A stretch of DNA of 64,000 nt from Chitinophagales bacterium (GCA_017303335.1 JAFLBK010000004.1:1-64000), one strand, 5' to 3'. Shown: positions 1-9,164, counted from the first letter of the stretch. Notes: generated by a model from the sequence alone, not told the origin. Program-made: numbers and translations.

Positions 1-82
1 CGCCAGCGACGAACAGAACCGGGTTAAAACGGGCAACTAAAACAGGCTTTCAGGATAACAAACACTATAGGCGCTTTTTGTA

Positions 83-115
83 AAACCTGCCGGATTATTC
101 CGGCAGGTTTTTTAT
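83..115 (+). terminator. Rho-independent terminator upstream of yajQ
   Basis: An 11-bp perfect stem (AAACCTGCCGG, loop ATTATT, CCGGCAGGTTT) is followed by a T-rich tract. It should end the transcript of whatever gene lies left of the window. The yajQ start codon comes about 20 bases later. Confidence 0.85.
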
Positions 116-134
116 TTTTGGAAAAAACAACCCC

Positions 135-626
135 ATGGCTTCATTTGATATGGTAAGCAAGGTCGACCTGCAGACCCTTGATAATGCGATCAACGTAACC
201 CATAAAGAGATCAGCAACCGATTTGATTTTAAAGGCTCTCATGTGGTCATCGAGCTCAATAAAAAGGAATTCAAAGTGAACCTCGAGGCCGACAGCGAGA
301 TGAAACTGAACCAGATCGTGGATGTGATGATCAGCCGCAGTATGAAACAGGGGCTTGCCGGCGAGATCTACGACCTCAGCAAGGAAGCCTTCCAGAGCGG
401 GAAAGTGGTAAAAAAGGAAGTGCCGGTCCGGAACGGGCTCAAACAGGAAGACGCCAAAAAGATCGTAAAACTGATAAAAGACAGCGGAATGAAGGTCCAG
501 GCCGCCATAATGGACGATATTATCCGGGTCACCGCCAAAAAGATCGATGACCTCCAGGCCGTTATCCAGGCCTCAAAAGGGTGGAATCTGGGCATTCCCC
601 TCCAGTATGTGAACATGAAAAGCTGA
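135..626 (+). CDS. yajQ: YajQ family nucleotide-binding protein
   Basis: This 163-residue cytosolic protein has the usual YajQ length and the family's characteristic opening (MASFDMVSK) and ending (GIPLQYVN). The family folds as two ferredoxin-like domains. Characterised members bind cyclic di-GMP or other nucleotides and act as effectors on transcription factors, so a signalling or RNA-binding role is the family-level expectation; nothing here identifies the partner. The ATG at 135 is the only start that gives the conserved N-terminus. The gene sits just after a strong terminator and is monocistronic, with rpmE2 following behind its own promoter-like sequence. Confidence 0.93.
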   Translation: MASFDMVSKVDLQTLDNAINVTHKEISNRFDFKGSHVVIELNKKEFKVNLEADSEMKLNQIVDVMISRSMKQGLAGEIYDLSKEAFQSGKVVKKEVPVRNGLKQEDAKKIVKLIKDSGMKVQAAIMDDIIRVTAKKIDDLQAVIQASKGWNLGIPLQYVNMKS

Positions 627-666
627 TTTTTTGATGTTTCAACGGTGAAAATTGATTTTTTTGCCT

Positions 667-674
667 TAACTTTG
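667..674 (+). promoter_or_regulatory. Bacteroidota -7 element upstream of rpmE2
   Basis: TAACTTTG matches the Bacteroidota -7 consensus TAnnTTTG. It lies about 50 bases before the rpmE2 start. The -33 element is weak: GTG sits at the expected 19-base spacing instead of TTG. Confidence 0.5.
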
Positions 675-722
675 CCGCTTTAATAATCGTACGGCAAAAT
701 CCGTACACAAACAAGACGAAAT

Positions 723-971
723 ATGAAACAAGGCATTCACCCGGAAAACTACAGGACTGTTGTTTTCAAAGACATGAGTAATGGTCACCAGTTCCTGAGC
801 CGTTCAACCGCTCCTTCCAAAGAAACCGTGGTTTTTGAAGATGGAAAAGAATACCCGGTGATCAAACTGGAGATATCCAATACATCACATCCTTTTTATA
901 CCGGTAAGAATGTACTGGTGGATACAGCAGGACGTATCGATAAGTTCAACAAACGCTACAAAAAAAACTAG
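723..971 (+). CDS. rpmE2: 50S ribosomal protein L31 type B
   Basis: This 82-residue protein begins [11 protein letters not shown] and carries the type B L31 features, with no cysteines at all. It is therefore the zinc-independent (C-minus) form of bacterial L31, a peripheral protein of the large ribosomal subunit at the inter-subunit bridge. In many bacteria the C-minus paralogue is induced under zinc limitation. No zinc-uptake regulator site is recognisable here, and in Bacteroidota this form is often the only L31. The gene is a single unit with a TAACTTTG promoter element upstream and a strong hairpin terminator downstream. Confidence 0.95.
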   Translation: MKQGIHPENYRTVVFKDMSNGHQFLSRSTAPSKETVVFEDGKEYPVIKLEISNTSHPFYTGKNVLVDTAGRIDKFNKRYKKN

Positions 972-1030
972 AAATAATTTAATACAGATTCCTATCTTTA
1001 TTTAAAGTTTGTTTTTCATGGCTATACTTT

Positions 1031-1063
1031 AAGTCCCTTCGGTTCTCCGGGGGGATTTTTATT
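1031..1063 (+). terminator. Terminator of rpmE2
   Basis: A 12-bp stem (1031-1042 with 1047-1058, three G-U pairs, loop TTCT) is followed by a T-run. It lies between rpmE2 and the GlmU-like gene, which starts at 1081. Confidence 0.8.
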
Positions 1064-1080
1064 TTTAGTAGTTTTACCGC

Positions 1081-2268
1081 ATGCAAAAGATCATCTTTAC
1101 AGAGGAATACTGTAAACCAGAGAATCTGCATCCCTTTACCTATACCCGCCATATCCAGGACATCCGCGTCGGCATTCTCACCATCCGGGAAAAATGGGAA
1201 CGCTACCTCAAACTGCCTTCGGCGGATAAATGGGAAGATTATTACCTGGATACCGAGGATTCCGTGAGGATCGATAAGCAGATCGGTAACGACGAATACC
1301 TGCTCGTTCACGCCAATGTGCTGCCAACCGCCGCCATCATCGGCCAGATCCGGAAACTGAAAAACGGCGAATTCCTGGCTTCGGCCGGGGAAGGTGGCGT
1401 GGCTTTCAAATTCTCCCGCAAGGAAGTACTCGGACTCCATAAGATACGCATCAGCCGGTCGGTGGAATTCAAGGCCGATACCCAGGCCATTCACTATCCC
1501 TGGCAGATCGTTCACCTGAACGGGTGGGCCATCCGCGAAGATTTTGCACTCCTTACGAGGGGCCGTAAAAGCAAACCGGTTTCCCGGACCAACCGGGTTT
1601 CAAAACCGGCGAGGGTATTCCTCGAGCCGGGGGTAAAGATGGAGCATTGTATACTCAATGCGGAAGAAGGCCCGATCTATATCGGCAAAAACGCCGTGAT
1701 CATGGAAGGAACTTCCATCCGCGGACCCGTTGCAATTTGCGAAGGAGCCGTGGTGAAGATGGGAACAAAAATATACGGGGCAACAACCATCGGCCCGCAT
1801 TGTACTGTTGGCGGCGAGATCAAGAACTCGGTTCTTTTCGGGTACAGCAACAAAGCGCATGATGGATACCTGGGCGACAGCGTACTGGGCGAATGGTGCA
1901 ACCTGGGCGCCGGTACCACCAACAGCAATGTAAAGAACAATGCCGGGGAGGTAAAATACTGGATCGATGCCGATAAAAAGGAGATGAGCGCCGGGAACAA
2001 GGCGGGCCTGCTGATGGGCGATCATTCCAAGGCTGCCATCAATACGTCGTTCAATACGGGTACCATGGTGGGTATCTGCTGTAACGTGGTTTCGCCGGGC
2101 GGATTAACCCCCAAGTACATACCCAATTTTTCCTGGGGAGTGGATGGCATCACCAAATACAAACTCGAGAAAGCCCTTGTGGATATCGGCAACTGGAAAC
2201 AACTCAAAGGCCGGCAACTTTCCGACAGGGAAAGACAGGTACTGACAGACGTTTATAATTTATACTAA
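1081..2268 (+). CDS. GlmU-like sugar nucleotidyltransferase / acyltransferase
   Basis: This 395-residue protein has a divergent sugar-nucleotidyltransferase-like N-terminal half and a left-handed beta-helix in roughly residues 180-340. The helix shows as hexapeptide repeats such as IYIGKNAVIMEG and VKMGTKIYGATTIG. It matches the alternative bacterial GlmU type of Bacteroidota, predicted to make UDP-GlcNAc from GlcN-1-P by acetylation and uridylylation. The C-terminal region contains the GLGAGTTNSNVKNN-like loop expected of the acyltransferase (here NLGAGTTNSNVKNN). tpiA follows after 12 bases, so the two are probably co-transcribed. The exact substrate is inferred from the family, not shown by the sequence. 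Confidence 0.82.
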   Translation: MQKIIFTEEYCKPENLHPFTYTRHIQDIRVGILTIREKWERYLKLPSADKWEDYYLDTEDSVRIDKQIGNDEYLLVHANVLPTAAIIGQIRKLKNGEFLASAGEGGVAFKFSRKEVLGLHKIRISRSVEFKADTQAIHYPWQIVHLNGWAIREDFALLTRGRKSKPVSRTNRVSKPARVFLEPGVKMEHCILNAEEGPIYIGKNAVIMEGTSIRGPVAICEGAVVKMGTKIYGATTIGPHCTVGGEIKNSVLFGYSNKAHDGYLGDSVLGEWCNLGAGTTNSNVKNNAGEVKYWIDADKKEMSAGNKAGLLMGDHSKAAINTSFNTGTMVGICCNVVSPGGLTPKYIPNFSWGVDGITKYKLEKALVDIGNWKQLKGRQLSDRERQVLTDVYNLY

Positions 2269-2280
2269 AACCAACTGATC

Positions 2281-3042
2281 ATGCGTAAACAAATTGCTGC
2301 GGCAAACTGGAAGATGAATCTTACCCTGCAACAGGCGGATGCCCTGGTGAACGAACTGCTGGCAACGCCCCATAATCTTGGCGAGAACCAGCAGGCCGTG
2401 TTCGGGGTTCCGTTTCCCTATCTTATCTCCGTGAAAAACAAATTGGACGGCAAAAAAAATGTATTTGTCGCGGCACAAAACTGCTATGATAAAAAAAGCG
2501 GCGCCTATACCGGTGAAGTGAGCGCCGAAATGCTGCAAAGCATCGGTGTCGATTACGTGATACTGGGACATAGTGAGCGCAGGGAGTATTTCAACGAAAG
2601 CAATGCAATGCTGGCGGCCAAGGTCAACATATGCTTCGAATATGGACTGAAACCGATTTTCTGTTGCGGGGAGCCGCTGGCCATCCGGGAAGCGGGCACC
2701 GAGAACAGTTTCGTGGAAACGCAGCTGAAAGAAAGCCTCTTTCATCTTACCGCGGAACAATTGACTGGTTTTGTGATCGCCTATGAACCCATCTGGGCCA
2801 TCGGCACCGGAAAAACCGCCAGCAATGAACAGGCGCAGCAGATGCATGCGCATATACGCGGCGTATTCGCCAAACAATACGGCGATACCGTTGCCGACAG
2901 CATCTCTATCCTGTATGGTGGCAGCGTAAAAGCAAATAACGCGAAGGATATTTTCGGCCAGCCCGACGTGGATGGGGGATTGGTGGGAGGCGCAAGCCTG
3001 GTGGCAACCGACTTCGCGACGATCATCAACAGCCTGAAATAA
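2281..3042 (+). CDS. tpiA: Triosephosphate isomerase
   Basis: This 253-residue cytosolic glycolytic enzyme interconverts dihydroxyacetone phosphate and glyceraldehyde 3-phosphate. The catalytic set is complete: Lys11 in AANWKMN, His97 in ILGHSERR, Glu169 in AYEPIWAIGTG with the adjoining flexible loop, and the phosphate-binding YGGSV motif near the C-terminus. Length is normal for a TIM barrel. It lies 12 bases behind the GlmU-like gene and is closed by a strong terminator, so the two form a short operon. Confidence 0.98.
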   Translation: MRKQIAAANWKMNLTLQQADALVNELLATPHNLGENQQAVFGVPFPYLISVKNKLDGKKNVFVAAQNCYDKKSGAYTGEVSAEMLQSIGVDYVILGHSERREYFNESNAMLAAKVNICFEYGLKPIFCCGEPLAIREAGTENSFVETQLKESLFHLTAEQLTGFVIAYEPIWAIGTGKTASNEQAQQMHAHIRGVFAKQYGDTVADSISILYGGSVKANNAKDIFGQPDVDGGLVGGASLVATDFATIINSLK

Positions 3043-3061
3043 TTTAATCCCTGTAAAAAAG

Positions 3062-3088
3062 AAGCCCGCTCTTTGTGCGGGCTTTTTT
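3062..3088. terminator. Bidirectional terminator after tpiA
   Basis: The stem AAGCCCGC / GCGGGCTT is followed by a T-run on the plus strand and preceded by an A-rich tract. It can therefore also end the minus-strand metzincin transcript, whose stop codon is at 3099. Confidence 0.88.
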
Positions 3089-3098
3089 GTGTTTGTAT

Positions 3099-5210
3099 TT
3101 ATTGTGTTCCAAGTAAAAGTTTGCCGGAGTAAATACGTCCGTTGAAATGAAGCTGGTAATAGTATACCCCATGCGTCAATGGGCCAACCGGGATTTCGGT
3201 ATTGCCATTATTCAGTTTCTGATTGAGCACCTGTTGCCCCAAAGCATTCACAATACGCAATGCCGAAGAAGTTCCGGGGATATCTTTTGTAAATACGTTG
3301 ATCGTTCTTCCCGCATCCTTTGTCCAAACCCGGGCTGTGATACGGTCATCGCCATCAAGGAAAATGGTTTTTGAATACGTGGTTTGTCCGCCCATATCCA
3401 CCTGCCTCAGTCGGTAATACCAGGGGAAGGGCCCGGCCTGTATATCGGCGTATTCGTATTGTTTGGGTTGATTGCTGTTGCCCGTACCGGCGATGAAGGC
3501 AATGGAATTGAAATGGATTCCATCCGTGCTTCGCTGCAGGTAGAATCCGCTGTTGCCTACCTCTCTGTCGGTGATCCAGCGCAGGGTATTGGCCGATTCA
3601 TTCTTACGTTCGCCCCAGAAATCGGCGAGTTGTAAGGGCAAAACACAACTCACGGCTGTTAACGCGGCCATGGGCCCGGTTACGCCCGATGGGGTGAGGC
3701 AGAGCGGGGCTGTGGAATAAGCCATCTTTACGGTACCCGCGGTGATATTGTTTCCATTCAGGGTTCGTATGGCCGATCCATTGGACAAAGCATAGTGCAT
3801 AACATCGCCCGCAGCGATTACATGACCCAATCCGTGCGCATGGCCGAGTTCATGGGTTGCTACCGATTCCATATCATATTGTGCACCCGACGGAAGGGCC
3901 GGTCCGTACTGCCAGGTGAAGCCGGCAACCGGGGGATCGGGTGCAAATTGCACATCGATCTCATTGGTATACCATACAGTATTGGCAAGATTGCATCCGC
4001 CCGTTGCCGATCCACTGAAATGGCTCGTGGCCCTGCCCAGTACGCCAACCGGAAGGGACGCGTCGAAGGTAACGATATTGGTTCCGTCGAGTGCCGCTGT
4101 TGCAATGGAACTGGTGGTTGTATTGTCTCGCCAGAAATTTACGAATGTATTGCAACGCCAGGTGAGCAGCGATCGTTCGAAGGCAGCAACAGCCGCTGTA
4201 TTGCCGGCAAAGGAAGTATTATATATGAATGTGTATCCTCCCAGGCTGTTCTTGTTCACCAGGTAATACCGCTGGCGGGTAGTACTGCCAAAGCCCGAGA
4301 AAGTACTGTTAATGGCAAGGTGTGAGTAGGTTACTGTTAAATTGGTGCCGGAAGTCATAGCGCCGTTCACATTGATCGGGCCCGTGCCTGCCACCACCGC
4401 CACTTTGTTTACAATCGTCGCATCTGCCCAGGATACATTGTCCGATGCTACTCCGGAAGCAGTGAATGTGGCTCCGCCATCATTCGCATTGCTGTAGAAA
4501 ACGGTGCCCGCCGCCGCGCCGAATCCCGAACCGGTGATCGTGAGCTGATCGCCGGCCACAATGGTTCCCGCATTGGTTGGGTTCGGACTGAAACTGCTTA
4601 TGGCCGTTATGCCATTGTTTGCAGGCTGTATTACTTCCCGCGGTACAAAGGGCTCACCGGATGGTTTAACCGCAGACTGGCCGGTCATCCGGCTGATCTC
4701 CGCAAAGAGTTTTGTTTCCGGCCTGGGTGTTTTATAATATAAGTCATGGTAGAGATTGTTTTCATTGGTAAGACTTCCCTGCGCATCGGCATAGGTCATC
4801 AACTGCATCGCCGATGGATGCAAAGCCCGGAATTGCTCATCATCCAGCACATGCTTATCAGCTTCCAGCATCAGGAGATATTCATGATGGGTATCGAGTT
4901 GAAGCGCAGGGGTTACAACCATCGCTTTATCGCCATACACACCGCCGAGTGTAATGATATAAATGTATTCATCGGCACTGTAATTTTTCAGCCAGGCCGA
5001 TACCCGGAATTTATTCAGCGTATTCACATACCCGGTTGCCCGATCGATATAGCAATGTTGTTCGGTTACCTTGCCCTGCACAATGTAAGCGGCCTGGTTT
5101 ACCCGTTGTTCGAATGGAACAGGGTACATCGAGCATTGGCTGCAGACGTTGATGCCGGCCAGTAGAAGAAGAATGAAAAGCGATAAGCGAGCCGGGTAGA
5201 ATAGCTTCAT
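3099..5210 (-). CDS. Secreted metzincin protease with TIG domain and T9SS tail
   Basis: This 703-residue exported protein has an N-terminal signal peptide (LSLFILLLLAG). Around residues 200-290 lies an IPT/TIG immunoglobulin-like domain, containing GDQLTITGSGFG. Near residues 452-462 is the zinc site HELGHAHGLGH, followed by a VMHY Met-turn. The spacing HExxHxxGxxH plus Met-turn defines a metzincin, most like matrixin peptidases. The last 80 or so residues form a T9SS type A sorting domain (ALGQQV, GVYYYQL), so secretion or anchoring at the outer surface by the gliding-associated system is predicted. It appears to be a single-gene transcript. Its substrate is unknown. Confidence 0.85.
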   Translation of the reverse strand: MKLFYPARLSLFILLLLAGINVCSQCSMYPVPFEQRVNQAAYIVQGKVTEQHCYIDRATGYVNTLNKFRVSAWLKNYSADEYIYIITLGGVYGDKAMVVTPALQLDTHHEYLLMLEADKHVLDDEQFRALHPSAMQLMTYADAQGSLTNENNLYHDLYYKTPRPETKLFAEISRMTGQSAVKPSGEPFVPREVIQPANNGITAISSFSPNPTNAGTIVAGDQLTITGSGFGAAAGTVFYSNANDGGATFTASGVASDNVSWADATIVNKVAVVAGTGPINVNGAMTSGTNLTVTYSHLAINSTFSGFGSTTRQRYYLVNKNSLGGYTFIYNTSFAGNTAAVAAFERSLLTWRCNTFVNFWRDNTTTSSIATAALDGTNIVTFDASLPVGVLGRATSHFSGSATGGCNLANTVWYTNEIDVQFAPDPPVAGFTWQYGPALPSGAQYDMESVATHELGHAHGLGHVIAAGDVMHYALSNGSAIRTLNGNNITAGTVKMAYSTAPLCLTPSGVTGPMAALTAVSCVLPLQLADFWGERKNESANTLRWITDREVGNSGFYLQRSTDGIHFNSIAFIAGTGNSNQPKQYEYADIQAGPFPWYYRLRQVDMGGQTTYSKTIFLDGDDRITARVWTKDAGRTINVFTKDIPGTSSALRIVNALGQQVLNQKLNNGNTEIPVGPLTHGVYYYQLHFNGRIYSGKLLLGTQ

Positions 5211-5328
5211 ATCAGGATATTTGGTATCGTAGTAAAACGTAATTTATTGGCCTTTAGTACAGTTTCGGGGGCTATTTTCCGCTGTAAAGGACTGGTAATG
5301 GGAGAAAAATGGCGAGATCTGCCCAAGG

Positions 5329-6321
5329 TCAGTTGGAAGCTATTTGACTGGAAGTGAATGCGAAACTGATATCAGCTTCCCTATAACTGTTGAGCTTTTC
5401 CATTTCGAGGATGGTTTTTTCGCCGGCCGGGCTGCGGTGGTACATCGGTTCGAACCTGGCTCCGAACACCACCTCCTTAAGGGTGTACGAACTCCGGTCT
5501 ACTACCGTATTGCTGAACATATCATCGAATGCTTTGATGAACACAAAGATCTCCCCGTTGATGCTGGCGAAATCTTCCCGGGTGAAATTATACAGCGGAC
5601 TGTTTTCCGTGATCGGGTGAACGATCGTCCAGTTGAGGGAAAGCAGGTTGGCCCGTTCGAATTCCAGTTCAAGCGGGAAGAAGCGGTTCACCATCTTGCC
5701 GTTTTCTTCAATCACCATTCCGAGGGTAACACGGGCCTCGGCGTCGGTAAGCGTGGTGTTCTTGTAAGGCGCCAGCCGGAACATAAGCGCCGTGATGTCT
5801 TTGTAGGGAGCGATGAGAGCGTTTTCAGAAAACTTCAGGTAGGCAGTCGGTTTGCTGAACCGGCCATAGAACAAGCCCGTGGCAATGGCAAAACTCAACA
5901 GGCCGGTAAGCGCTTCCGCCGCGGCGATCGAACTGGTGAGGAAGCCTTGCGGACTGATATGCCCGTATCCCACCGTAGTAAAGGTTTGTGCGCTGAAGAA
6001 GTAGGCCGAACCGAACTTGCCCCATTCGCTGGCGCTGTTGATGCCATTGAGATGCTCCACGCCGATCAGGTAATAGATCGTGGCGAAAATGAAATTGATG
6101 CCAATGTAAAAAAGAAAAAGTACGGTAAGGAATTTCCAACGCGGCATCGACAGCATGGTATGAAACCAGCTGATGCGGTTCAGGAACCCTACACCCCGTA
6201 TATCGATATTGGGCCTGCCGTCTTTATTCATGAACCGCCCGCCATAATCCGATGCGTTGGCTCCAAAACCTGAGTTGATCTCTGTTTTTGCACGGGAATT
6301 CAGCTTGCGCAGTAAGGCCAT
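5329..6321 (-). CDS. Inward-rectifier potassium channel (KirBac type)
   Basis: This 330-residue inner-membrane channel subunit has an outer helix at about residues 63-84, a pore loop with the K+ selectivity filter TVGYG at 116-120, and an inner helix at about 131-152. The C-terminal beta-rich cytoplasmic domain (about 160-320) is typical of Kir channels. The amphipathic slide-helix region SWFHTMLSMPRWKF precedes the first membrane segment, as in KirBac proteins. Length and layout are complete. It is divergently oriented from the glycan cluster at 6.4 kb, sharing a gap of about 100 bases. Confidence 0.93.
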   Translation of the reverse strand: MALLRKLNSRAKTEINSGFGANASDYGGRFMNKDGRPNIDIRGVGFLNRISWFHTMLSMPRWKFLTVLFLFYIGINFIFATIYYLIGVEHLNGINSASEWGKFGSAYFFSAQTFTTVGYGHISPQGFLTSSIAAAEALTGLLSFAIATGLFYGRFSKPTAYLKFSENALIAPYKDITALMFRLAPYKNTTLTDAEARVTLGMVIEENGKMVNRFFPLELEFERANLLSLNWTIVHPITENSPLYNFTREDFASINGEIFVFIKAFDDMFSNTVVDRSSYTLKEVVFGARFEPMYHRSPAGEKTILEMEKLNSYREADISFAFTSSQIASN

Positions 6322-6419
6322 GGGGGAGTTGTTTACGGGCGTAAATTAAACGATATTTCAAACCGGGCAAGCAAGTGGAAGAAATAAATCATACCTTTCA
6401 ATACCACAACCTGGCACGG

Positions 6420-6947
6420 ATGTTTATCAAAAGGCTTTACCGGTACAATCCATTTCTTTTCGTCGTGTTCATTCTCTTTCTCCTTGCTTTTTTGGTGGTC
6501 AATTACAAATGGGGCACCGTGGCCACACCGGTTATGCAATTCGGGATGTACAGCAAACACTATTCGGTAAACGACACGCAGGTTGTTTTCCTGGTAGATG
6601 TGAACGGCAAACGGATCGATGCAGCATCGCTTTCCCTGAGCGACCGGGATCTTTTCCAGATCTACCCGGATGCATTCTTCCGCCAGCCGGCCGCCAACGC
6701 CGCAGCCCGCGAAACGATGCGAAGGTACCTGGCGCCGGTTGGGCTTGATGGGTATATGTCGGATAAAAAATTCATCAACCCTGTAGCCGATAGCAGCTTC
6801 TGGCATTGGTACCGGGCCATGGCGGCAAAACTGGTTGGTGAACCCATACAAACCATGGTTGTGTATAAGCAATCATTCACCTGGGGTAGCGGCAAACTGG
6901 AACCCGCCGGCTCACCCGTTAAATTATACGGTCTTGGTATTGAGTGA
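6420..6947 (+). CDS. Single-pass membrane protein of unknown function
   Basis: This protein of about 175 residues has one N-terminal membrane segment (PFLFVVFILFLLAFLVV) and a soluble domain that should lie outside the cytoplasm. I do not recognise the family. The ATG at 6420 puts the membrane helix near the N-terminus; a GTG at 6375 would add 15 residues. It overlaps the probable TTG start of the next gene, so the two are likely translationally coupled. Position at the head of the glycan cluster suggests a partner of the downstream HTTM-like protein, but this is inference. Confidence 0.7.
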   Translation: MFIKRLYRYNPFLFVVFILFLLAFLVVNYKWGTVATPVMQFGMYSKHYSVNDTQVVFLVDVNGKRIDAASLSLSDRDLFQIYPDAFFRQPAANAAARETMRRYLAPVGLDGYMSDKKFINPVADSSFWHWYRAMAAKLVGEPIQTMVVYKQSFTWGSGKLEPAGSPVKLYGLGIE

Positions 6948-7767
6948 TTCTCATAAACGGCAACTGCTGGCCTTCTATACGGCCTGCTTCCTGCTCAGTT
7001 ATGGCTGGTTGTTTTATAACGGCCTGCTGTTTCACCAGCTTCAACCGGTGTTCTTTACCAACCGCCTCGATCTTTCCCTGGATCTTCTCTTGCTGACCGG
7101 TATACAGGAATTCGTTTTGCAAAGCCCGGGTTTCCGGTGGGGGATTGATATGATCTGCCTGCTGCTTCCCTTATTGATATTCCTGTCGCGTAAGCGTTCC
7201 TTCTTAGGCCCGATCTCCCTGCTTACCCTTGTCTTCCATTTTGTATACGCCTTGTTGCTCTCTTCCTTTTCGCACCTGAGCATCGCCGGTTTCCTGGGGT
7301 GGATACTGGTTCCCATGTTATTCATTCCATCTTCGATCCGGGGATTTTACTTTTCCATGCATATTGTACGGATCATTTTCCTGGTCATGTTTTTCACGGC
7401 GGGTGTATGGAAGATCCGTACGGGCGGACTGTTCAATACCGGCCAGATGAGCGGGGTACTGCTTACCCAGCATGCGGCCTATCTCGTTCATGCGCCGGGC
7501 GACTGGTTCAGCCGAACCATCAACTACCTCGTTGCGCACGAATATCTTTCCTATAGTTTATACCTGCTGGCAACCGTGGCCGAACTCGTTTTTGTGATCG
7601 GCTTCTTCACCCGCAAATACGATCGCTGGCTGATTGCGATATTCCTGGTATTTGCGATACTCGATCTTATCCTGATACGCATCTTTTATTTTCACTGGCT
7701 GATCTTCCTGGGTTGTTTCTGGTTTTCCAGGTACGAAGAACCGGGAGAGGAGGCAATGGCCGGTTGA
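6934..7767 (+). CDS. Polytopic membrane protein, HTTM-like
   Basis: This membrane protein of about 277 residues has six or more hydrophobic segments. Features such as FFTAGVWKIRTGG and a C-terminal FHWLIFLGCFWF segment resemble HTTM (vitamin K-dependent carboxylase-like) proteins of Bacteroidota. The homology is weak and the reaction unknown. No in-frame ATG lies near the expected start. I use TTG at 6934, overlapping the upstream stop; TTG 6940 or an ATG at 6835 are alternatives. It precedes the flippase gene and may be part of the same transcript. Confidence 0.62.
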   Translation: MVLSDSHKRQLLAFYTACFLLSYGWLFYNGLLFHQLQPVFFTNRLDLSLDLLLLTGIQEFVLQSPGFRWGIDMICLLLPLLIFLSRKRSFLGPISLLTLVFHFVYALLLSSFSHLSIAGFLGWILVPMLFIPSSIRGFYFSMHIVRIIFLVMFFTAGVWKIRTGGLFNTGQMSGVLLTQHAAYLVHAPGDWFSRTINYLVAHEYLSYSLYLLATVAELVFVIGFFTRKYDRWLIAIFLVFAILDLILIRIFYFHWLIFLGCFWFSRYEEPGEEAMAG

Positions 7768-7812
7768 ATGAAGCGTTGACCGGAGCGGGCTTTTTTATCC
7801 GCCGTATTCCGC

Positions 7813-7820
7813 TAAATTTG
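7813..7820 (+). promoter_or_regulatory. Possible internal promoter before the flippase gene
   Basis: TAAATTTG matches the -7 consensus TAnnTTTG and lies about 20 bases before the flippase start at 7842. No clear -33 TTG is found at the right spacing, so this is tentative. Confidence 0.35.
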
Positions 7821-7841
7821 AGTTCTATCAACGACAATAGT

Positions 7842-9164
7842 ATGCAGGTTGGCAAGATCGTGTTTCAGAATCTGGTATGGAGGGGCCTGTACTATGTTTC
7901 CGCCTTTGTGCTGAACCTGCTGATCGCACGGCACTATGAGGCATCGGTGAGCGGCTCGGTGTATTATATCAGCAACCTGTACAGTCTGCTCATACTCGTT
8001 ATGAGCTTCAGCCTCGATTCGGGTATTGTGTTCTTTACCGCCCGTAACCAGGTTGATACATCCCGCGTCTTCCGCTTTTCCCTGTGCTGGTCTTTGTTCT
8101 CCGGCGCCATGGTATTCCTGCTGGCTTATGCGTTTGCGCCGTCCCGCTTCGAAACAATGCCCGCTTCGCTGCTGGTATTTTCGGCGGTTTGTTTTATCAC
8201 CGGAAACATGCTTAGCGCCGCCGCTTCGGCTTTCTTCGCTGCGCAGCGGCATTTCTTCATACCCAATCTCATCGGTGTGCTGGTTACGATTTTGCAGATG
8301 CTGCTGATCCCTTACAAAGATTCTTTTGCAGGATCCTTCATAACGGAGCAGACATATTTCTATGTTTATTTCGGCGCATTCCTGCTGCAGGGTGTTTGCA
8401 CGATGATCGCCGCAGGCGCCCGGTATGCGGATGGCTTTTTCGGGAGCCTTCTTTCCAGAACCGACCTGCGCATGCTTCTCCGGTATTGCGCCATGGCCTG
8501 GGTGGGTAATATGCTTTATTTTTTGTTGTACCGTATCGACTACTGGTTTGTGGAGTACTATTGCGACGCCGGGCAACTGGGTAATTACATACAGGTATCG
8601 AAACTGGGCCAGTTGTTCTTCGTGCTGCCGGGTATGTTGGCAGGTGCCGTATTTCCCATCGCTGCCGGTAACCGGAATGGAAACCTGCAGGAGACGCTGG
8701 CGCTGATATCGCGGGTTGTTTTTTTTACGTACCTGCTGTGCTGCCTGCTGCTGGCGCTGTTTGGGAATTGGTTGTTCCCTTTTGCTTTCGGAAATTCATT
8801 TTCGGGTATGTACCAACCGTTTCTTTTTCTTGTTCCGGGCATATTGGCTTTGTCGTGCCTGTTCACCCTCACGGCCTATCTCTCCGGCAAAGGACTGCTT
8901 GCCATCAATCTCAAGGGCGCTTCACTGGCTTTGCTGGTTGTGCTGGCAGGCGATATGATTTTCATACCCACTTACGGAACAGCGGCGGCTGCGGCGGTAA
9001 GCAGCATCGGTTACATCATTTACCTGGTCTATATACTGCTGTCGCTGCGAAAAGAATTTGCACTGCCCCTCCATCGTTTTTTCATTGTTTCGCCGGCCGA
9101 CCTGCGGCAACTCAGGTCAATCATGACCGGTATAGTATCCCACCCAAAACAGGATCGTATATGA
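7842..9164 (+). CDS. Polysaccharide flippase (MOP / Wzx-like)
   Basis: This protein of about 440 residues is almost entirely hydrophobic, with around 12 membrane segments. It has the layout of the multidrug/oligosaccharidyl-lipid/polysaccharide flippase superfamily. The N-terminus QNLVWRGLYYVSAFVLNLLI is typical of lipid-linked oligosaccharide flippases. It likely moves a lipid-linked glycan made by the neighbouring glycosyltransferases across the inner membrane. The ATG at 7842 is chosen because the reading frame further upstream is not hydrophobic and overlaps the previous gene. It ends in an ATGA overlap with the GT4 gene, indicating coupling. Confidence 0.85.
   Translation: MQVGKIVFQNLVWRGLYYVSAFVLNLLIARHYEASVSGSVYYISNLYSLLILVMSFSLDSGIVFFTARNQVDTSRVFRFSLCWSLFSGAMVFLLAYAFAPSRFETMPASLLVFSAVCFITGNMLSAAASAFFAAQRHFFIPNLIGVLVTILQMLLIPYKDSFAGSFITEQTYFYVYFGAFLLQGVCTMIAAGARYADGFFGSLLSRTDLRMLLRYCAMAWVGNMLYFLLYRIDYWFVEYYCDAGQLGNYIQVSKLGQLFFVLPGMLAGAVFPIAAGNRNGNLQETLALISRVVFFTYLLCCLLLALFGNWLFPFAFGNSFSGMYQPFLFLVPGILALSCLFTLTAYLSGKGLLAINLKGASLALLVVLAGDMIFIPTYGTAAAAAVSSIGYIIYLVYILLSLRKEFALPLHRFFIVSPADLRQLRSIMTGIVSHPKQDRI

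Noticed and set aside
1..82. Possible end of a preceding gene in two frames
   Set aside because: Two frames remain open for 12-26 codons and end before the terminator, but neither can be chosen or identified, so no feature is called.
5344..6273. 309-codon open frame antisense to the potassium channel gene
   Set aside because: It mirrors the channel gene codon for codon and has no protein-like features; the channel reading is unambiguous.
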